A DNA stretch of 64,000 nucleotides from Dermacentor variabilis (GCF_050947875.1 NC_134569.1:263573100-263637099); one strand, 5' to 3'; counted from the stretch's first letter, positions 10,343-21,152 are shown. A program made the numbers and translations. Notes: a model not told the origin generated them from the sequence alone.

Positions 10343-11606
10343 TTACGCCCACTGCAGGGCAAAGGCCTCTCCAATATTTCTCCAACTACCCCGGTCATGA
10401 ACTAATTGTGGCCATGTTGTCCCTATAAACATATTTACCTCATCCACCCACCTAACTTTCTGCCGCCCCTTGCTACGCTTGCCTTCTCTTGGAATGCAGT
10501 TCGTAACCCTTAATGACCATCGGTTATCTTCCCTCCTCATTTCATGTCCTGCCCATTTATTTTTCTTGATTTCAACAAAGATGTCATTAACTAGCGCTTC
10601 TTCCTCCACCCAATCTGCTCTTTTCTTATCCCTTAAGGTTATACCTATCATTCTTCTTTCCATAGCTCGTTGCGTCGCCCTCAATTTAAGTAGAACCCTT
10701 TTCGTAAGCCTCCAGGTTTCTGCCCCGTACGTGAGTACTGGTAAGACAGAGCTGTTATACACTTTTCTCTTGAGGAATAATGGCAACCTGCTGTTCATGA
10801 TCTGAGAATGCCTGCCAAACGCACCCCAGCCCATTCTTAATCTTCTGATTATTTCAGTCTCATGATCCGGATCCGCAGTCACTACCTGTCCTAAGTAGAT
10901 GTATTCCCTTACCACTTCCAGTGCCTCTCTACCTATCGTAAACTTCTGTTCTCTTCCGAGACTGTTAAACATTTTAGTTTTCGGCAGATTAATTTTTAGA
11001 CCCACCCTTCGGCGTTGCCTCTCCAGGTCAGTGAGCATGCATCGCAGTTGGTCCCCTGAGTTACTAAGCAAGGCAATATCATCAGCGAATCGCAAGTTAG
11101 TAACGCACATTTCTCTATGACACGATTGAGAGCATGAATATGGTCTATTGTTGAGTAGCCTTTACGGAATCCTGCCTGGTCCTTTGATTGACGGAAGTCT
11201 AAGGTGTTCCTGACTATTCGCAATTACCTTAGTGAACACTTTGTAGGCAACGGACAGTAAGCTGATCGGTCTATAATTTTTCAAGTCTTTGGCGTCCCCG
11301 TTTTTGTGGCTTAGGATTATGATAGCGTTCTTCCAAGATTCCGGTACACTCGAAGTTATGAGGCATTGCGTATGCAGGGTGGTAAGATTTGTCTAGAACA
11401 ACCTGCTCACCATCCTTCATCAAAGCTGCTGCTTCCTGATCCTCCCCAGCTGCCTTCCCCCTTTGCATGTCTCCCAAGGCTTTCTTTACTTCTTCCGGCG
11501 TTACTTGTGAGATTTCAAATTCTTCTACACTATTCGCTTTTCCATTATCGTCGTGGGTGCCACTTGCACAGTACAAATCTTTATAGAACTCCTCAGCCAC
11601 TTGAAC
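10343..11606 (-). pseudogene. RTE reverse transcriptase, middle and C-terminal part
   Basis: The frame 11110-10343 begins at LRFADDIALLS, the RT active-site block (FADD), and continues through GLKINLPKTKMF, YIYLGQVVTAD, VLPVLTYGAETW, RRMIGITLRDKKR and the terminal GEAFALQWA, all hallmarks of RTE ORF2. Upstream in other frames are [13 protein letters not shown] and, at 11600-11400, EEFYKDLYCASG and MQRGKAAGEDQ. At least two frameshifts separate these blocks, so no active enzyme is made. The catalytic FADD is preserved. Confidence 0.85.
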
Positions 11607-11981
11607 GATCTATTTATATAATATTTATTTACTTACAATACCCCTAAAGGCCCTCGAAGGAGGGTATTACATAGGGGGTGGGCGGTCTACAAAAAAAAAA
11701 CACAAGTGTACGTTCAGGTACAGCATAAATAAAAAGAACATTTACAAGAATTTTTTTCTTTTATTTTGCTGCTCAACAAGGCAGTGTAGCTATATTGAAC
11801 CAAGAAACCAAAAAACAAAAAATAGAAAAAAGGAAAGAATAAACAACGTACATAAAAACATCCGGAGGCTGCAACAACTCACAAAGCATCAAAAATATCA
11901 GGGAAACACATTAATAAGAAAGCACAATATTTTTAACAGCGCGTCACAATAGTGCAAATTGTTTCCTTAAATTTGGCTATG
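11607..11981 (-). other. CR1-like element 3' UTR
   Basis: The minus strand reads CCCCCTATGTAATACCCTCC near 11680-11661, then a tail of TAAATAAATATT-type repeats at the junction. The same CCCCC..TA(A)T..CCC block ends the other CR1-like fragments here (22975 on the minus strand, about 50970 on the plus strand), which supports a shared 3' end. A run of ten A residues at 11691-11700 is internal. Confidence 0.6.
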
Positions 11982-13972
11982 TCAGTTTCCATGGCTATGT
12001 ATGAGGGTAAATCGTTCCAATCGATGATAGTGCGTGGTACGAAGGATTGTGCGAAAGTTGGACTGACACAAAATGCGTTTCACTTTGTTAGAGTGATCGC
12101 GGCGAGGAAAGATAATCGGCGGTGACTGAAAAAAATCATCACGAAGTGAGGTATGGTGGAAAATTTTATGAAGTAGTGATAAGCGAGAATGTTTTCGACG
12201 AAGGCTCAAGGACTGCAAACCGGCACGTTTCTTTAAAGATGTAACGCTGGTGAATGTTGAATAATCTGAAAAAAACAAATCAAGCAGCGCGGTTCTGCAG
12301 GGCTTCAAGGTTAGAGGCTAGATATACCTGATGGGGATCCCAAATTGGCGCAGCATATTCAATTTTCGGACGAATGATTGATATATCTGCCTGTTTTCGC
12401 ACGAGTGGTGGCGCTTGCTTGAGGGTTCGTTTAAGTATTCCAAGAGTGCGGTTAGCAGCTGCCAGGGTTAAACTTATATGGTGATGCCACGTTAGGTCAG
12501 ACTGGAAATGAACGCCAAGATATTTGTAGGAAGTGGAAGACTCAATCGTGCTGTTAATAATGAAGTAAGTGTTTTCAATTCGAGACTTCCGGCCGTTAAA
12601 TGTCATTAACTTGGTTTTAGAGATATTGAGCGACGTTAGCCATTTGGAACACCATAAGGTAATTGCATTAAGGTCGGATTGCAAGCATTGACGATCGATA
12701 TCAGAGGAAATTTTGCGGTAAACTACAACATCATCGGCAAAGAGACGAACCCGGGACGTTAAGCAAGAAGGAAGATCGATAATATATATTGAGAAAAGTA
12801 AAGGACCTAGCACGCTGGCCGGGGGGACACCGGAAGTAACATGGGCAAAAGAAGAATTGTAGTTGTTAGCGGAAGTAAACTGGAGCCTGGAGGAAAGAAA
12901 AGCTTTAACCCATGCGAGGACGTTAGGATGAATGTTTAGGCATGCAAGTTTGAGAAGTAATCAGTGGTGCGGAACGCGATCAAAAGCTTTGGAGAAATTG
13001 AGGAAAACTGCATCTACTTGTAAACCAGTGCCAACGAATGAGTGTAAGTCATGAACGAACCCTGCAAGTTGTCCTTCACAAGAGTAGCCCTTGCGGAAAC
13101 CGTGCTGATGTTGGGATATTATGTTCTAAGTATTTGGCAATTTGGGACTGAATGACGTGTTTCATGACCTTGCATATGGCACTTGTTAGCGAAATAGGTC
13201 TGTAGTTGCATGGTTAAGAACGGTCGCCTGACTTGAAGAAGGGTGCTACCTTGGCTATTCGCCAATAATCGGGGATAGTGCGTGTCGTGAGGGATTGTAA
13301 AAAAAGGGCCGTCAGAATACCACAGATGCCATGGCGTGTATTTTTCAGTATAGTGTTATTGATACCATTATGATCACATGTAGAAGAAATTTTCTGTTTA
13401 CTTAAAAGGGAAAATATGCCCGCTTCGGTTATATCAATTTCTTGCATGTCGACGTCAGATATACAATCCTTCATAGGTGTGGTAGTAATATCCTCGCAGG
13501 TAAAGACAGCCGTGAATGTCTCATTTAGAAGTTCTGCGCATTGTGATTCCGGAAGTGAAGTGTTGTTGCTATCATGCAGAGTGATATCACGATGTCGTTT
13601 GGGATTCACGATGCGCCAAAATCTTCCAGGGTTATGTTTAAGCATATATGTTAGGTAATAGCAAAAGAAATGACGGCGTGTGGTTTTAAGTAAGGTCTGG
13701 TATTTTTTATCGCAGGATTTGTAATGCAGCCAAGAAACCAACGTAACGTTTTTATCGGCCCGTCTGTAGAGTCTCTTATTTTTATTGTTTAAATGCAGAA
13801 GCTGCTGCGTGAACCAGAGAGCAGTACGGTTGCTTTTTATTGTAATAATAGATATGAATTTTTCTATTAGTTCTTTGAGCAATTTTTTAAACAGAAGCCA
13901 ATTTTCTTCTACCGTGAGTGATAGGTGCCTGTCAATAAAGTGCTCTGAAAAACTCAATAATTCGGAATTCAT
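11982..13972 (-). pseudogene. CR1-like ORF2: linker, reverse transcriptase and C-terminus
   Basis: Frame 13972-13214 carries the linker and the RT start, with RRHFFCYYLTYMLKHNPGRFW and PDYWRIAKVAPFFKSGDRS. A stop at 13213 interrupts the NYRPISLTS block, and another frame change precedes the GFRKG-like block near 13110. The frame 12813-12280 includes VLGPLLFSIYIIDLP and LFADDVVVYR, the catalytic FADD being intact at about 12741, and ends in LEALQNRAA. The tail continues in another frame to 11982. The number of lesions is small for so long a frame, which suggests a moderately recent copy. Confidence 0.8.
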
Positions 13973-14700
13973 ACTAGCAAAGTTTGCGCTGTTGTAGAAT
14001 CTAATTTCTTTGTTGGTGGCTTGTGTGTTAAACGGGCGTGTGAGGTTGCCGGTGATAATGGCGTGGTCAGAAAGGCCAACAAGTGGGTGATATCAGCGGA
14101 AAGGTCAGGATGGTTTGTAAGGATCAGGTCGAGAATATTTGCAGATGTTGCCGAGTGCCGCGTAGGTTGATCTATTACTTGTGCTGCGAGCGGTCTAGGC
14201 AAGTGTTAAGAAATTCGTTCGCTTCGGTATCTTTGCACACAACTGTGAGCATTGACCAGTCTATTGAAGGAAAGTTGAAGTCGCCGAAAATAACTAATAC
14301 GAAGTTGGGAAATCGGATTATCACATCATCCAAAACTCTGGAAAATTCGCTCTCAAACGTGCACGTCATATCAGGTGGGCGATAAAACACACCGATAACG
14401 AAAGTCGTCTGCCCACACTTGAGGGAAACTAACAGACATTCAAGAAAGGAATTAACAGCAACGGGAAAGGCCACTACATCATGTTTTATGGCAATAAGAA
14501 CACCGCCTCCCTTTCGCTGAAGCCTGTAAGTACGAAAAGAATTAAATTCTGTATCGCTGACAAAGGTACAGTTGTCAGGAACAGTTTCATTCAACCAGGT
14601 TTCGGTAAGAGCCACTATGGAAGCTGAACAGGAATCTATCAATGAAGATAGTGGGACAGTTTTTGGGATAACACTTCGTATATTTGTGTACAAAAAGCCA
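13969..14700 (-). pseudogene. CR1-like ORF2: AP endonuclease domain
   Basis: Frame 14693-14175 opens with YTNIRSVIPK, followed by IVALTETWLNE (the glutamate of the metal site), RKGGGVLIAIK, FVIGVFYRPP and VIFGDFNFPSIDW (GDFN, catalytic Asp and Asn). The C-terminal block containing TRHSATSANILDLILTN lies in a second frame (14202-13969), so a frameshift sits near 14180. The domain nicks target DNA to prime reverse transcription. Confidence 0.8.
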
Positions 14701-14774
14701 ACATCACTTTAGGCCAATTGCGCTCTGTGTAAAGAAGGTACTAATGTTGCGGCGGGAAAGCTTGTATTAGTGCG

Positions 14775-15491
14775 TCATTCGGTCTGGTCATTTACAGCAG
14801 TCACATTTTGTGTGCCCCGTTCGTTGGTGTTAACACGTACTGCGCAGTTGCTGTCCGAGTCCCACACGTACAGATCTTTATTGATAAAGAGCTTAGTGAA
14901 AACGAGCGTAGTGCGATCACTTTCTTTCGCAATACTTTTAGCGAACTGTAAGAGTTTTCGGCGTTTTTCACGAACAGTGGCTGAGTAATCTCGGGAGATA
15001 CTAAGTGTTGTGTTCTTTAACTTTATGCCCATGTTTAAAACAGATTCAACCTCTTTTTCATTAAAATACTTTGCTATAATTGGTCTTTTCTTATCTGCCG
15101 AAAATGCGCCTAGTCTGTGCGCTCTCGCAATGGTGTTCACAGTCAGTGCGAGTTTATCGGAGCAAAATTCACGCACAAGTTTCTCAGATTGCTGCCACGT
15201 TTCCGCTTCTTCGGTATCATCAATCCCAAAGAACAGAACATTGGCACGGCGGGAGCGGTTCTCTAAATCATCAATTTTGTCCTGCATGGCCGGAAATGTT
15301 TTTTCGTAAGGCTTGGTAACCTGCGCACAAGGTCCCACGCCAGCCTGTGACTCAAGTGCAAGAACTCGCTTTTTAAGTATGTACACTTCATTTTGCACGG
15401 TGATCTGCATAGTCAAAACTTTGTTGACAGAATCCAAAAGTTGTGTGTGGCTTGATTCAATACGGGTAACTGCGTCAAAAACCGAGTTCAA
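14775..15491 (-). pseudogene. CR1-like ORF1 (coiled-coil/RRM-type RNA-binding protein)
   Basis: A 238-residue frame begins with a heptad-rich stretch (residues 1-90) and then DDLENRSRRANVLFFGIDD, a block typical of L1/L2-type ORF1 proteins where the coiled coil meets the RRM. It continues with ARAHRLG and RPIIAKYFN. Such proteins form trimers that coat element RNA. The frame is open to its stop at 14775. Upstream it is one base out of phase with the 2A-like leader, so either the leader is separated by a frameshift or translation starts within ORF1. Confidence 0.75.
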
Positions 15492-15514
15492 TTTCTCTTC
15501 TTGCGCTTTGTCAT

Positions 15515-15541
15515 TGGCCCCTGGTTTACCTCAATATCCCC
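15515..15541 (-). other. 2A-like peptide motif preceding ORF1
   Basis: The minus-strand frame ending at 15488 reads a hydrophobic stretch (LCIWSMLFLS) followed by GDIEVNQGP. 2A ribosome-skipping peptides have the core D(V/I)ExNPGP, and 2A-like leaders are known at the N-terminus of CR1/L2-type elements. Here the third-last residue is Gln instead of Pro, a single-base change, which would be expected to weaken or abolish skipping. Confidence 0.6.
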
Positions 15542-15665
15542 GCTAAGAAATAACATGCTCCAGATACACAGCACTGCTTCACGAACATGTTTCAAATAAC
15601 CAGGGGGCCACGACACTGCTATCAAGCATACATCATCACTCCGGATGTTGCACGACGTGCAATAA

Positions 15666-18631
15666 CTAACCTGAAGGTACATAATTGACGAGTGCGCTGA
15701 CATGGAAGCAGTCCCGCAGCCCAATGCGCCGAGCAAGTGAGCAGGATTTTGAAGGGGTGTGCCAAGTGACTCGGTGCCGGGTTGCCAGACAATGGACGAA
15801 GGAAAGCCTATTCCTGGGGGCGGAGCACACGGAGCGTCCAAAGAAAGGCCGGGCAGCGCTTGAATCCAGCCCGTTCAGTGTCTGCTGGCCAGGGGATGCC
15901 CCAGATGAACCGTTGAAGCTGAGTGCGAAGGCGGATAACCCAGGATAGCCAGCAGCAGCACCTGAAGGCACATAATTGACGAGTGCGCTGACACGACACT
16001 GGTGCCGCAGCCCAATGCGCCGAGCAAGTGAGCAGGCTTTTGAAAGGGTGTGCCAAGTGACTCGGTGCCGGGTTGCCAGACAATGGACGAAGGAAAGGCT
16101 ATTCCTGGGGGCGGAGCACACGGAGCGTCCAAAGAAAGGCCGTGCAGCGCTTGAATCCAGCCCGTTCAGTGTCTGTTGGCCAGGGGAGGCCCCAGATGAA
16201 CCGTTGAAGCTGAGTGCGAAGGCGGATGACCCAGGATAGCCAGCAGCAGCACCTGAAGGTACATAATTGACGAGTGCGCTGACACGACACTGGTGCCGCA
16301 GCCCAATGCGCCGAGCAAGTGAGCAGGCTTTTGAAAGGGTGTGCCAAGTGACTCGGTGCCGGGTTGCCAGACAATGGACGAAGGAAAGGCTATTCCTGGG
16401 GGCGGAGCACACGGAGCGTCCAAAGAAAGGCCGGGCAGCGCTTGAATCCAGCCCGTTCAGTGTCTGTTGGCCAGGGGAGGCCCCAGATGAACCGTTGAAG
16501 CTGAGTGCGAAGGCGGATGACCCAGGATAGCCAGCAGCAGCACCTGAAGGTACATAATTGACGAGTGCGCTCACACGGCACCAGTGCCGCAGCCCAATGC
16601 GCCGAGCAAGTGAACAGGCTTTTGAAAGGGTGTGCCAAGTGACTCGGTGCCGGGTTGCCAGACAATGGACGAAGGAAAGCCTATTCCTGGGGGCGGAGCA
16701 CACGGAGCGTCCAAAGAAAGGCCGGGCAGCGCTTGAATCCAGCCCGTTCAGTGTCTGTTGGCCAGGGGAGGCCCCAGATGAACCGTTGAAGCTGAGTGCG
16801 AAGGCAGATGACCCAGGATAGCCAGCAGCAGCACCTGAAGGTACATAATTGACGAGTGCGCTGACACGACACTGGTGCCGCAGCCCAATGCGCCGAGCAA
16901 GTGAGCAGGCTTTTGAAAGGGTGTGCCAAGTGACTCGGTGCCGGGTTGCCAGACAATGGACGAAGGAAAGGCTATTCCTGGGGGCGGAGCACACGGAGCG
17001 TCCAAAGAAAGGCCGGGCAGCGCTTGAATCCAGCCCGTTCAGTGTCTGTTGGCCAGGGGAGGCCCCAGATGAACCGTTGAAGCTGAGTGCGAAGGCGGAT
17101 GACCCAGGATAGCCAGCGGCAGCACCTGAAGGTACATAATTGATGAGTGCGCTGACACGACACTGGTGCCGCAGCCCAATGCGCCGAGCAAGTGAGCAGG
17201 CTTTTGAAAGGGTGTGCCAAGTGACTCGGTGCCGGGTTTCCAGACAATGGACGAAGGAAAGGCTATTCCTGGGGGCGGAGCACACGGAGCGTCCAAAGAA
17301 AGGCCGGGCAGCGCTTGAATCCAGCCCGTTCAGTGTCTGTTGGCCAGGGGAGGCCCCAGATGAACCGTTGAAGCTGAGTGCGAAGGCGGATGACCCAGGA
17401 TAGCCAGCAGCAGCACCTGAAGGTACATAATTGACGAGTGCACTGACACGACACTGGTGCCGCAGCCCAATGCGCCGAGCAAGTGAGCAGGCTTTTGAAA
17501 GGGTGTGCCAAGTGACTCGGTGCCGGGTTGCCAGACAATGGACGAAGGAAAGGCTATTCCTGGGGGCGGAGCACACGGAGCGTCCAAAGAAAGGCCGGGC
17601 AGCGCTTGAATCCAGCCCGTTCAGTGTCTGTTGGCCAGGGGAGGCCCCAGATGAACCGTTGAAGCTGAGTGCGAAGGCGGATGACCCAGGATAGCCAGCA
17701 GCAGCACCTGAATGTACATAATTGACGAGTGCGCTGACACGACACTGGTGCCGCAGCCCAATGCGCCGAGCAAGTGAGCAGGCTTTTGAAAGGGTGTGCC
17801 AAGTGACTCGGTGCCGGGTTGCCAGACAATGGACGAAGGAAAGGCTATTCCTGGGGGCGGAGCACACGGAGCGTCCAAAGAAAGGCCGGGCAGCGCTTGA
17901 ATCCAGCCCGTTCAGTGTCTGTTGGCCAGGGGAGGCCCCAGATGAACCGTTGAAGCTGAGTGCGAAGGCGGATGACCCAGGATAGCCAGCAGCAGCACCT
18001 GAAGGTACATAATTGACGAGTGCGCTGACACGACACTGGTGCCGCAGCCCAATGCGCCGAGCAAGTGAGCAGGCTTTTGAAAGGGTGTGCCAAGTGACTC
18101 GGTGCCGGGTTGCCAGACAATGGACGAAGGAAAGGCTATTCCTGGGGGCGGAGCACACGGAGCGTCCAAAGAAAGGCCGGGCAGCGCTTGAATCCAGCCC
18201 GTTCAGTGTCTGTTGGCCAGGGGAGGCCCCAGATGAACCGTTGAAGCTGAGTGCGAAGGCGGATGACCCAGGATAGCCAGCAGCAGCACCTGAAGGTACA
18301 TAATTGACGAGTGCGCTGACACGACACTGGTGCCTCAGCCCAATGCGCCGAGCAAGTGAGCAGGCTTTTGAAAGGGTGTGCCAAGTGACTCGGTGCCGGG
18401 TTGCCAGACAATGGACGAAGGAAAGGCTATTCCTGGGGGCGGAGCACACGGAGCGTCCAAAGAAAGGCCGGGCAGCGCTTGAATCCAGCCCGTTCAGCGT
18501 CTGTTGGCCAGGGGAGGCCCCAGATGAACCGTTGAAGCTGAGTGCGAAGGCAGATGACCCTGGATAGCCAGCAGCAGCACCTGAAGGTACATAATTGACG
18601 AGTGCGCTCACACGGCACCAGTGCCGCAGCC
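15666..18631 (-). repeat. Tandem array of 291-bp monomers (about 10.2 copies), 5' UTR of CR1-like element
   Basis: The block ACATAATTGA(C/T)GAGTGC recurs at intervals of exactly 291 bases: 15679, 15970, 16261, 16552, 16843, 17134, 17425, 17716, 18007, 18298 and 18589. Copies differ at only a few positions. The first copy next to ORF1 is the most diverged. The rightmost copy is cut at the RTE junction. Because 291 is 97 codons, a reading frame stays open through the array as a 97-residue protein repeat. Tandem promoter monomers in a 5' UTR are known for other non-LTR elements such as mouse L1. Here that role is inferred from position. Confidence 0.9.
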
Positions 18632-20001
18632 CCTCATCCATATTAGTAATGATAATGCAGGCTTTGCCTCTTAACGCATACATCTGATTCTTGCCTATTC
18701 CTAGTTTCTTCTTCACTGCTTTTAGGTTTTCTCCATTCCTGAGAGCATGTTCAATTCTATCCATATTATATTTCCTTATGTCAGCTGTCTTACGCTTGTT
18801 AATTAACTTGGAAAGCTCTGCCAGTTCTATAAGCTGTATGGTTAGATGCTTTCATACATTGGCGTTGCTTGATCAGATCTTTCGTCTCCTGCGATAGCTA
18901 ACTGGCATCCTGTCTACCGGAGTTACCACCCACTTCCAATGCACCATTCCTTTATGATGCCCAAAAAATTGTCGTTGATATCTTCAACAATAAGGTCCTC
19001 TTCCTGAGTTAAGGCCGAATACCTGTTCTGTAGCTTGATCCGGAATTCCTCTGTTTTCCCTCTTACCACTAACTCATTGATCGGCTTCTTATGTACCAGT
19101 TTCTTCCGTTCCCTCCTCAAGTCTAGGGTAATTCGAGTTCTTACTATCCTATGCTCACGGCAGCACAACTTGCTGAGCACGTCCACACCTTGTATGATGC
19201 CAGAGTTAGCGCAGATTATGAAGTCTATTTCATTTCTAGCCTCGCCGTTCGGGCTCCTCCACGTCCACTTTCGGCTATCCCGCTTGCGGAAGAAGGTATT
19301 CAATATCCGCATATTATTCTGTTCCGCAAACTCTACTAATAACTTTTCCCTGCTATTCCTAGTGCCTATGACATATTCCACCACTGCCTTGTCTCCAGCC
19401 TGCTTCTTGCCTACCTTGGCATTGAAGTCGCCCATCAGTATAGTGCATTTTGTTTTCACTCTACCCATCGCCGATTCCACGTCTTCATAGAAGCTTTCGA
19501 CTTTATGGTCATCATGACTGGATATAGACCTGTATAGACTGGCGTAGACCTGTACAAACTTCATTTTTTACCTCTTATTAAGTTTCAAGACAACACCTGC
19601 CCTGCCACCCTCTCGTTAATGCTATAGAATTCCTATATGCTACCAGCTATATTCTTGTTAACCAGGAATCCGACTCCTAGTTCTGGTCTCTCCGCTAAGC
19701 CTCAGTAGCAAAGGACGTGCCCGCTTTTCAGCACTCCATATGCTTCTTTCCTCCTCCTAACTTCACTGAGCCCTACTGTATCCCATTTACTGCCCTCTAA
19801 TTCCTCCAATAGCACTGCTAGACTCGCCTCACTAGATAACGTTCTAGCGTTAAACATTGTCTGGTTCAGATTCCAATGGCGGCCTGTCCGGAACCAGGGA
19901 CTCTTACCACCCTCTGCTGCGTCACAGGTCTGACCGCCGCCGTGGTGAGTTGCTTCGAAGCTGCTGGGGACTGAGGGCCGGGGTTTGATTGTTGTGTTCA
20001 T
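18632..20001 (-). pseudogene. RTE endonuclease and start of reverse transcriptase
   Basis: Frame 20001-19702 contains FNARTLSSEASLAVLLEEL and WDTVGLSEVRRR, the start of the RTE AP endonuclease with its metal-binding Glu. Frame 19564-18923 follows with QVYASLY, ILMGDFNAKVG (catalytic GDFN), WTWRSPNGEARNEIDFI and CREHRIVRTR, where the final SDH-type block has become REH. The linker and RT start (HALRNGENLKAVKKKLGIG, MYALRGK) lie at 18780-18640. Frameshifts separate the blocks. Confidence 0.83.
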
Positions 20002-20206
20002 ATAGGAACGAGGCTGTGGCGAAGTTCTGCACCAGGGTGGCCAATCCTGCTCTGGTGAGGGAGTTCGTTACCGGTTCTGGTCACCGGGATCAGGCCACAC
20101 TCCAGGCCTGCGTATGGAATTTTATCAACACGCGGATTTAAATTTTTTTTCAATCCAGTGGAAAATTGCGCCGCACCGGCATTCGAACCGGCAGGGCGGC
20201 ATACAA
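20002..20206 (-). other. RTE 5' region with tRNA-like B-box
   Basis: On the minus strand, 20206-20160 contains GCCGGTTCGAATGCCGGTG, matching the Pol III B-box consensus GGTTCGANNCC. No A box at tRNA spacing is obvious, because only about 20 bases of element precede it. The remainder is GC-rich and leads to the endonuclease frame. Confidence 0.45.
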
Positions 20207-20710
20207 GGTCTTGTGTTCGACGTCGACGTATATTCATAGCATGTCAGCGAATGTCTCGTTCAGGCGCTCCATAAAACCGTTCGTCTGCAGGTGGTAGGTA
20301 ATTGTCTGCCTGTGGCTTGTCTGGCTGTATTGTAGAATGACTTGGGTAACGTCCCCTGTACAGACCGTTCCTCTGTCGGTGATGAGGACTTCCGGGGCGT
20401 CATGTCGCAGCAGGATGTTCTCGAAGAATTTCGTCACTTCGGCAGCGATTCCTTTTGGTAGATCTTTCGTTTCTGCAAAGCGGGTGAGGCAGTCCGTGGC
20501 CAAGACCAACGACCTCTTTACGGTTGTACAAGTCGGAAAGGGCCCCGACAAGTTCATCCCATCTGCTGAAATGGTAGGCAAGGAGGCTGGATCGGCTGTA
20601 GTAATCCCGCGGGGCTTGTCGGTGGTGTCTTGCGTCACTCACAGTATGGATATGTCTTGACGTAACAGGTGATAACGGTGGCCAGGCGCGGCCAGTAATA
20701 GCTTTCCTGT
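20207..20710 (-). pseudogene. Element A: integrase catalytic core
   Basis: Frame 20638-20234 includes MNLSGPFPT, ATDCLTRFAETKDLP, VLITDRGTVCT and HLQTNGFMERLNETFADML. Compared with element B (MDLLGPFPT, ITDRGTVF, TNGLTERLN), the first catalytic Asp is changed to Asn. The second Asp and the Glu remain. The zinc-binding N-terminal part continues across the RTE fragment to 21152. Confidence 0.8.
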
Positions 20711-20721
20711 ATCCGCAATAG

Positions 20722-21100
20722 GCTTACGAAAAGGGTTCTACTCAAATTGAGGACGACACAACGAGCTATGGAAAGAAGAATGATAGGTGTAACGTTAAGG
20801 GATAAGAAAAGAGCAGATTGGGTGAGGGAACAAACGCGAGTTAATGACATCTTAGTTGAAATGAAGAAAAAGAAATGGGCATGGGCAGGACATGTAATGA
20901 GGAGGGAAGATAACCGATGGTCATTAAGGGTTACGGACTGGATCCCAAGGGAAGGGAAGCGTAGCAGAGGGCGGCAGAAAGTTAGGTGGGCGGATGAGAT
21001 TAAGAAGTTTGCAGGGACGGCATGGCCACAATTAGTACATGACTGGGGTTGTTGGAGAAGTATGGGAGAGGCCTTTGCCCTGCAGTGGGCGTAACCAGGC

Positions 21101-21141
<41 letters not shown>
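20722..21141 (+). mobile_element. RTE 3' fragment with (ATG)n tail and 11-bp target duplication
   Basis: The plus strand reads the C-terminal end of an RTE reverse transcriptase (TTQRAMERRMIGVTLRDKKR to GEAFALQWA), followed by a stop and about 13 ATG/TGA trinucleotide repeats, the usual RTE 3' end. The host sequence ATCCGCAATAG occurs on both sides (20711-20721 and 21142-21152), a clear target-site duplication. The copy is 5'-truncated to about 420 bases and its remaining frame has no stop, so it is fairly young. Confidence 0.92.
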
Positions 21142-21143
<2 letters not shown>

Positions 21144-21152
21144 CCGCAATAG

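Larger units (their letters stand above)
11607..18631 (-). mobile_element. CR1/L2-like non-LTR retrotransposon, near full length, with tandem 5' monomers
   Basis: On the minus strand the order is: ten and a fraction 291-bp monomers (18631-15666), a leader with a 2A-like motif, ORF1 (15491-14775), endonuclease (14700-13969), linker and RT (13972-11982) and a 3' UTR with AT-rich tail (11981-11607). It splits the RTE frame: residues ITNMDE end at 18632 and VAEEFYKDL resumes near 11600. At 7 kb it looks like a complete insertion carrying its promoter array. A handful of stops and frameshifts interrupt ORF2. Confidence 0.82.
10312..20206 (-). mobile_element. RTE-clade non-LTR retrotransposon, split by a CR1-like element
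   Basis: Minus-strand segments give a 5' region (20206-20002), an AP endonuclease (20001-18923), a linker, the start of RT (18780-18632), then after the CR1 insertion the rest of RT (11606-10343). The joined element is about 2.9 kb, a normal RTE length. It interrupts the integrase of element A. About 37 bases of A, present in B at this place, are missing between the flanks, so the insertion came with a small target deletion and no target-site duplication is visible. Confidence 0.83.

Noticed and set aside
15666..18631. CRISPR-like array
   Set aside because: Period is 291 bp with no unique spacers; monomers are homogeneous and belong to a retroposon; the genome is eukaryotic.
15666..18764. 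A 1032-residue open frame as a genuine repeat protein
   Set aside because: It starts in RTE sequence and exists because the monomer length is divisible by three; other frames in the same monomers are also long. Treated as 5' UTR monomers.
21101..21141. Poly-His/poly-Met segments in open frames as metal-binding proteins
   Set aside because: They are translations of the ATG trinucleotide tail of an RTE.
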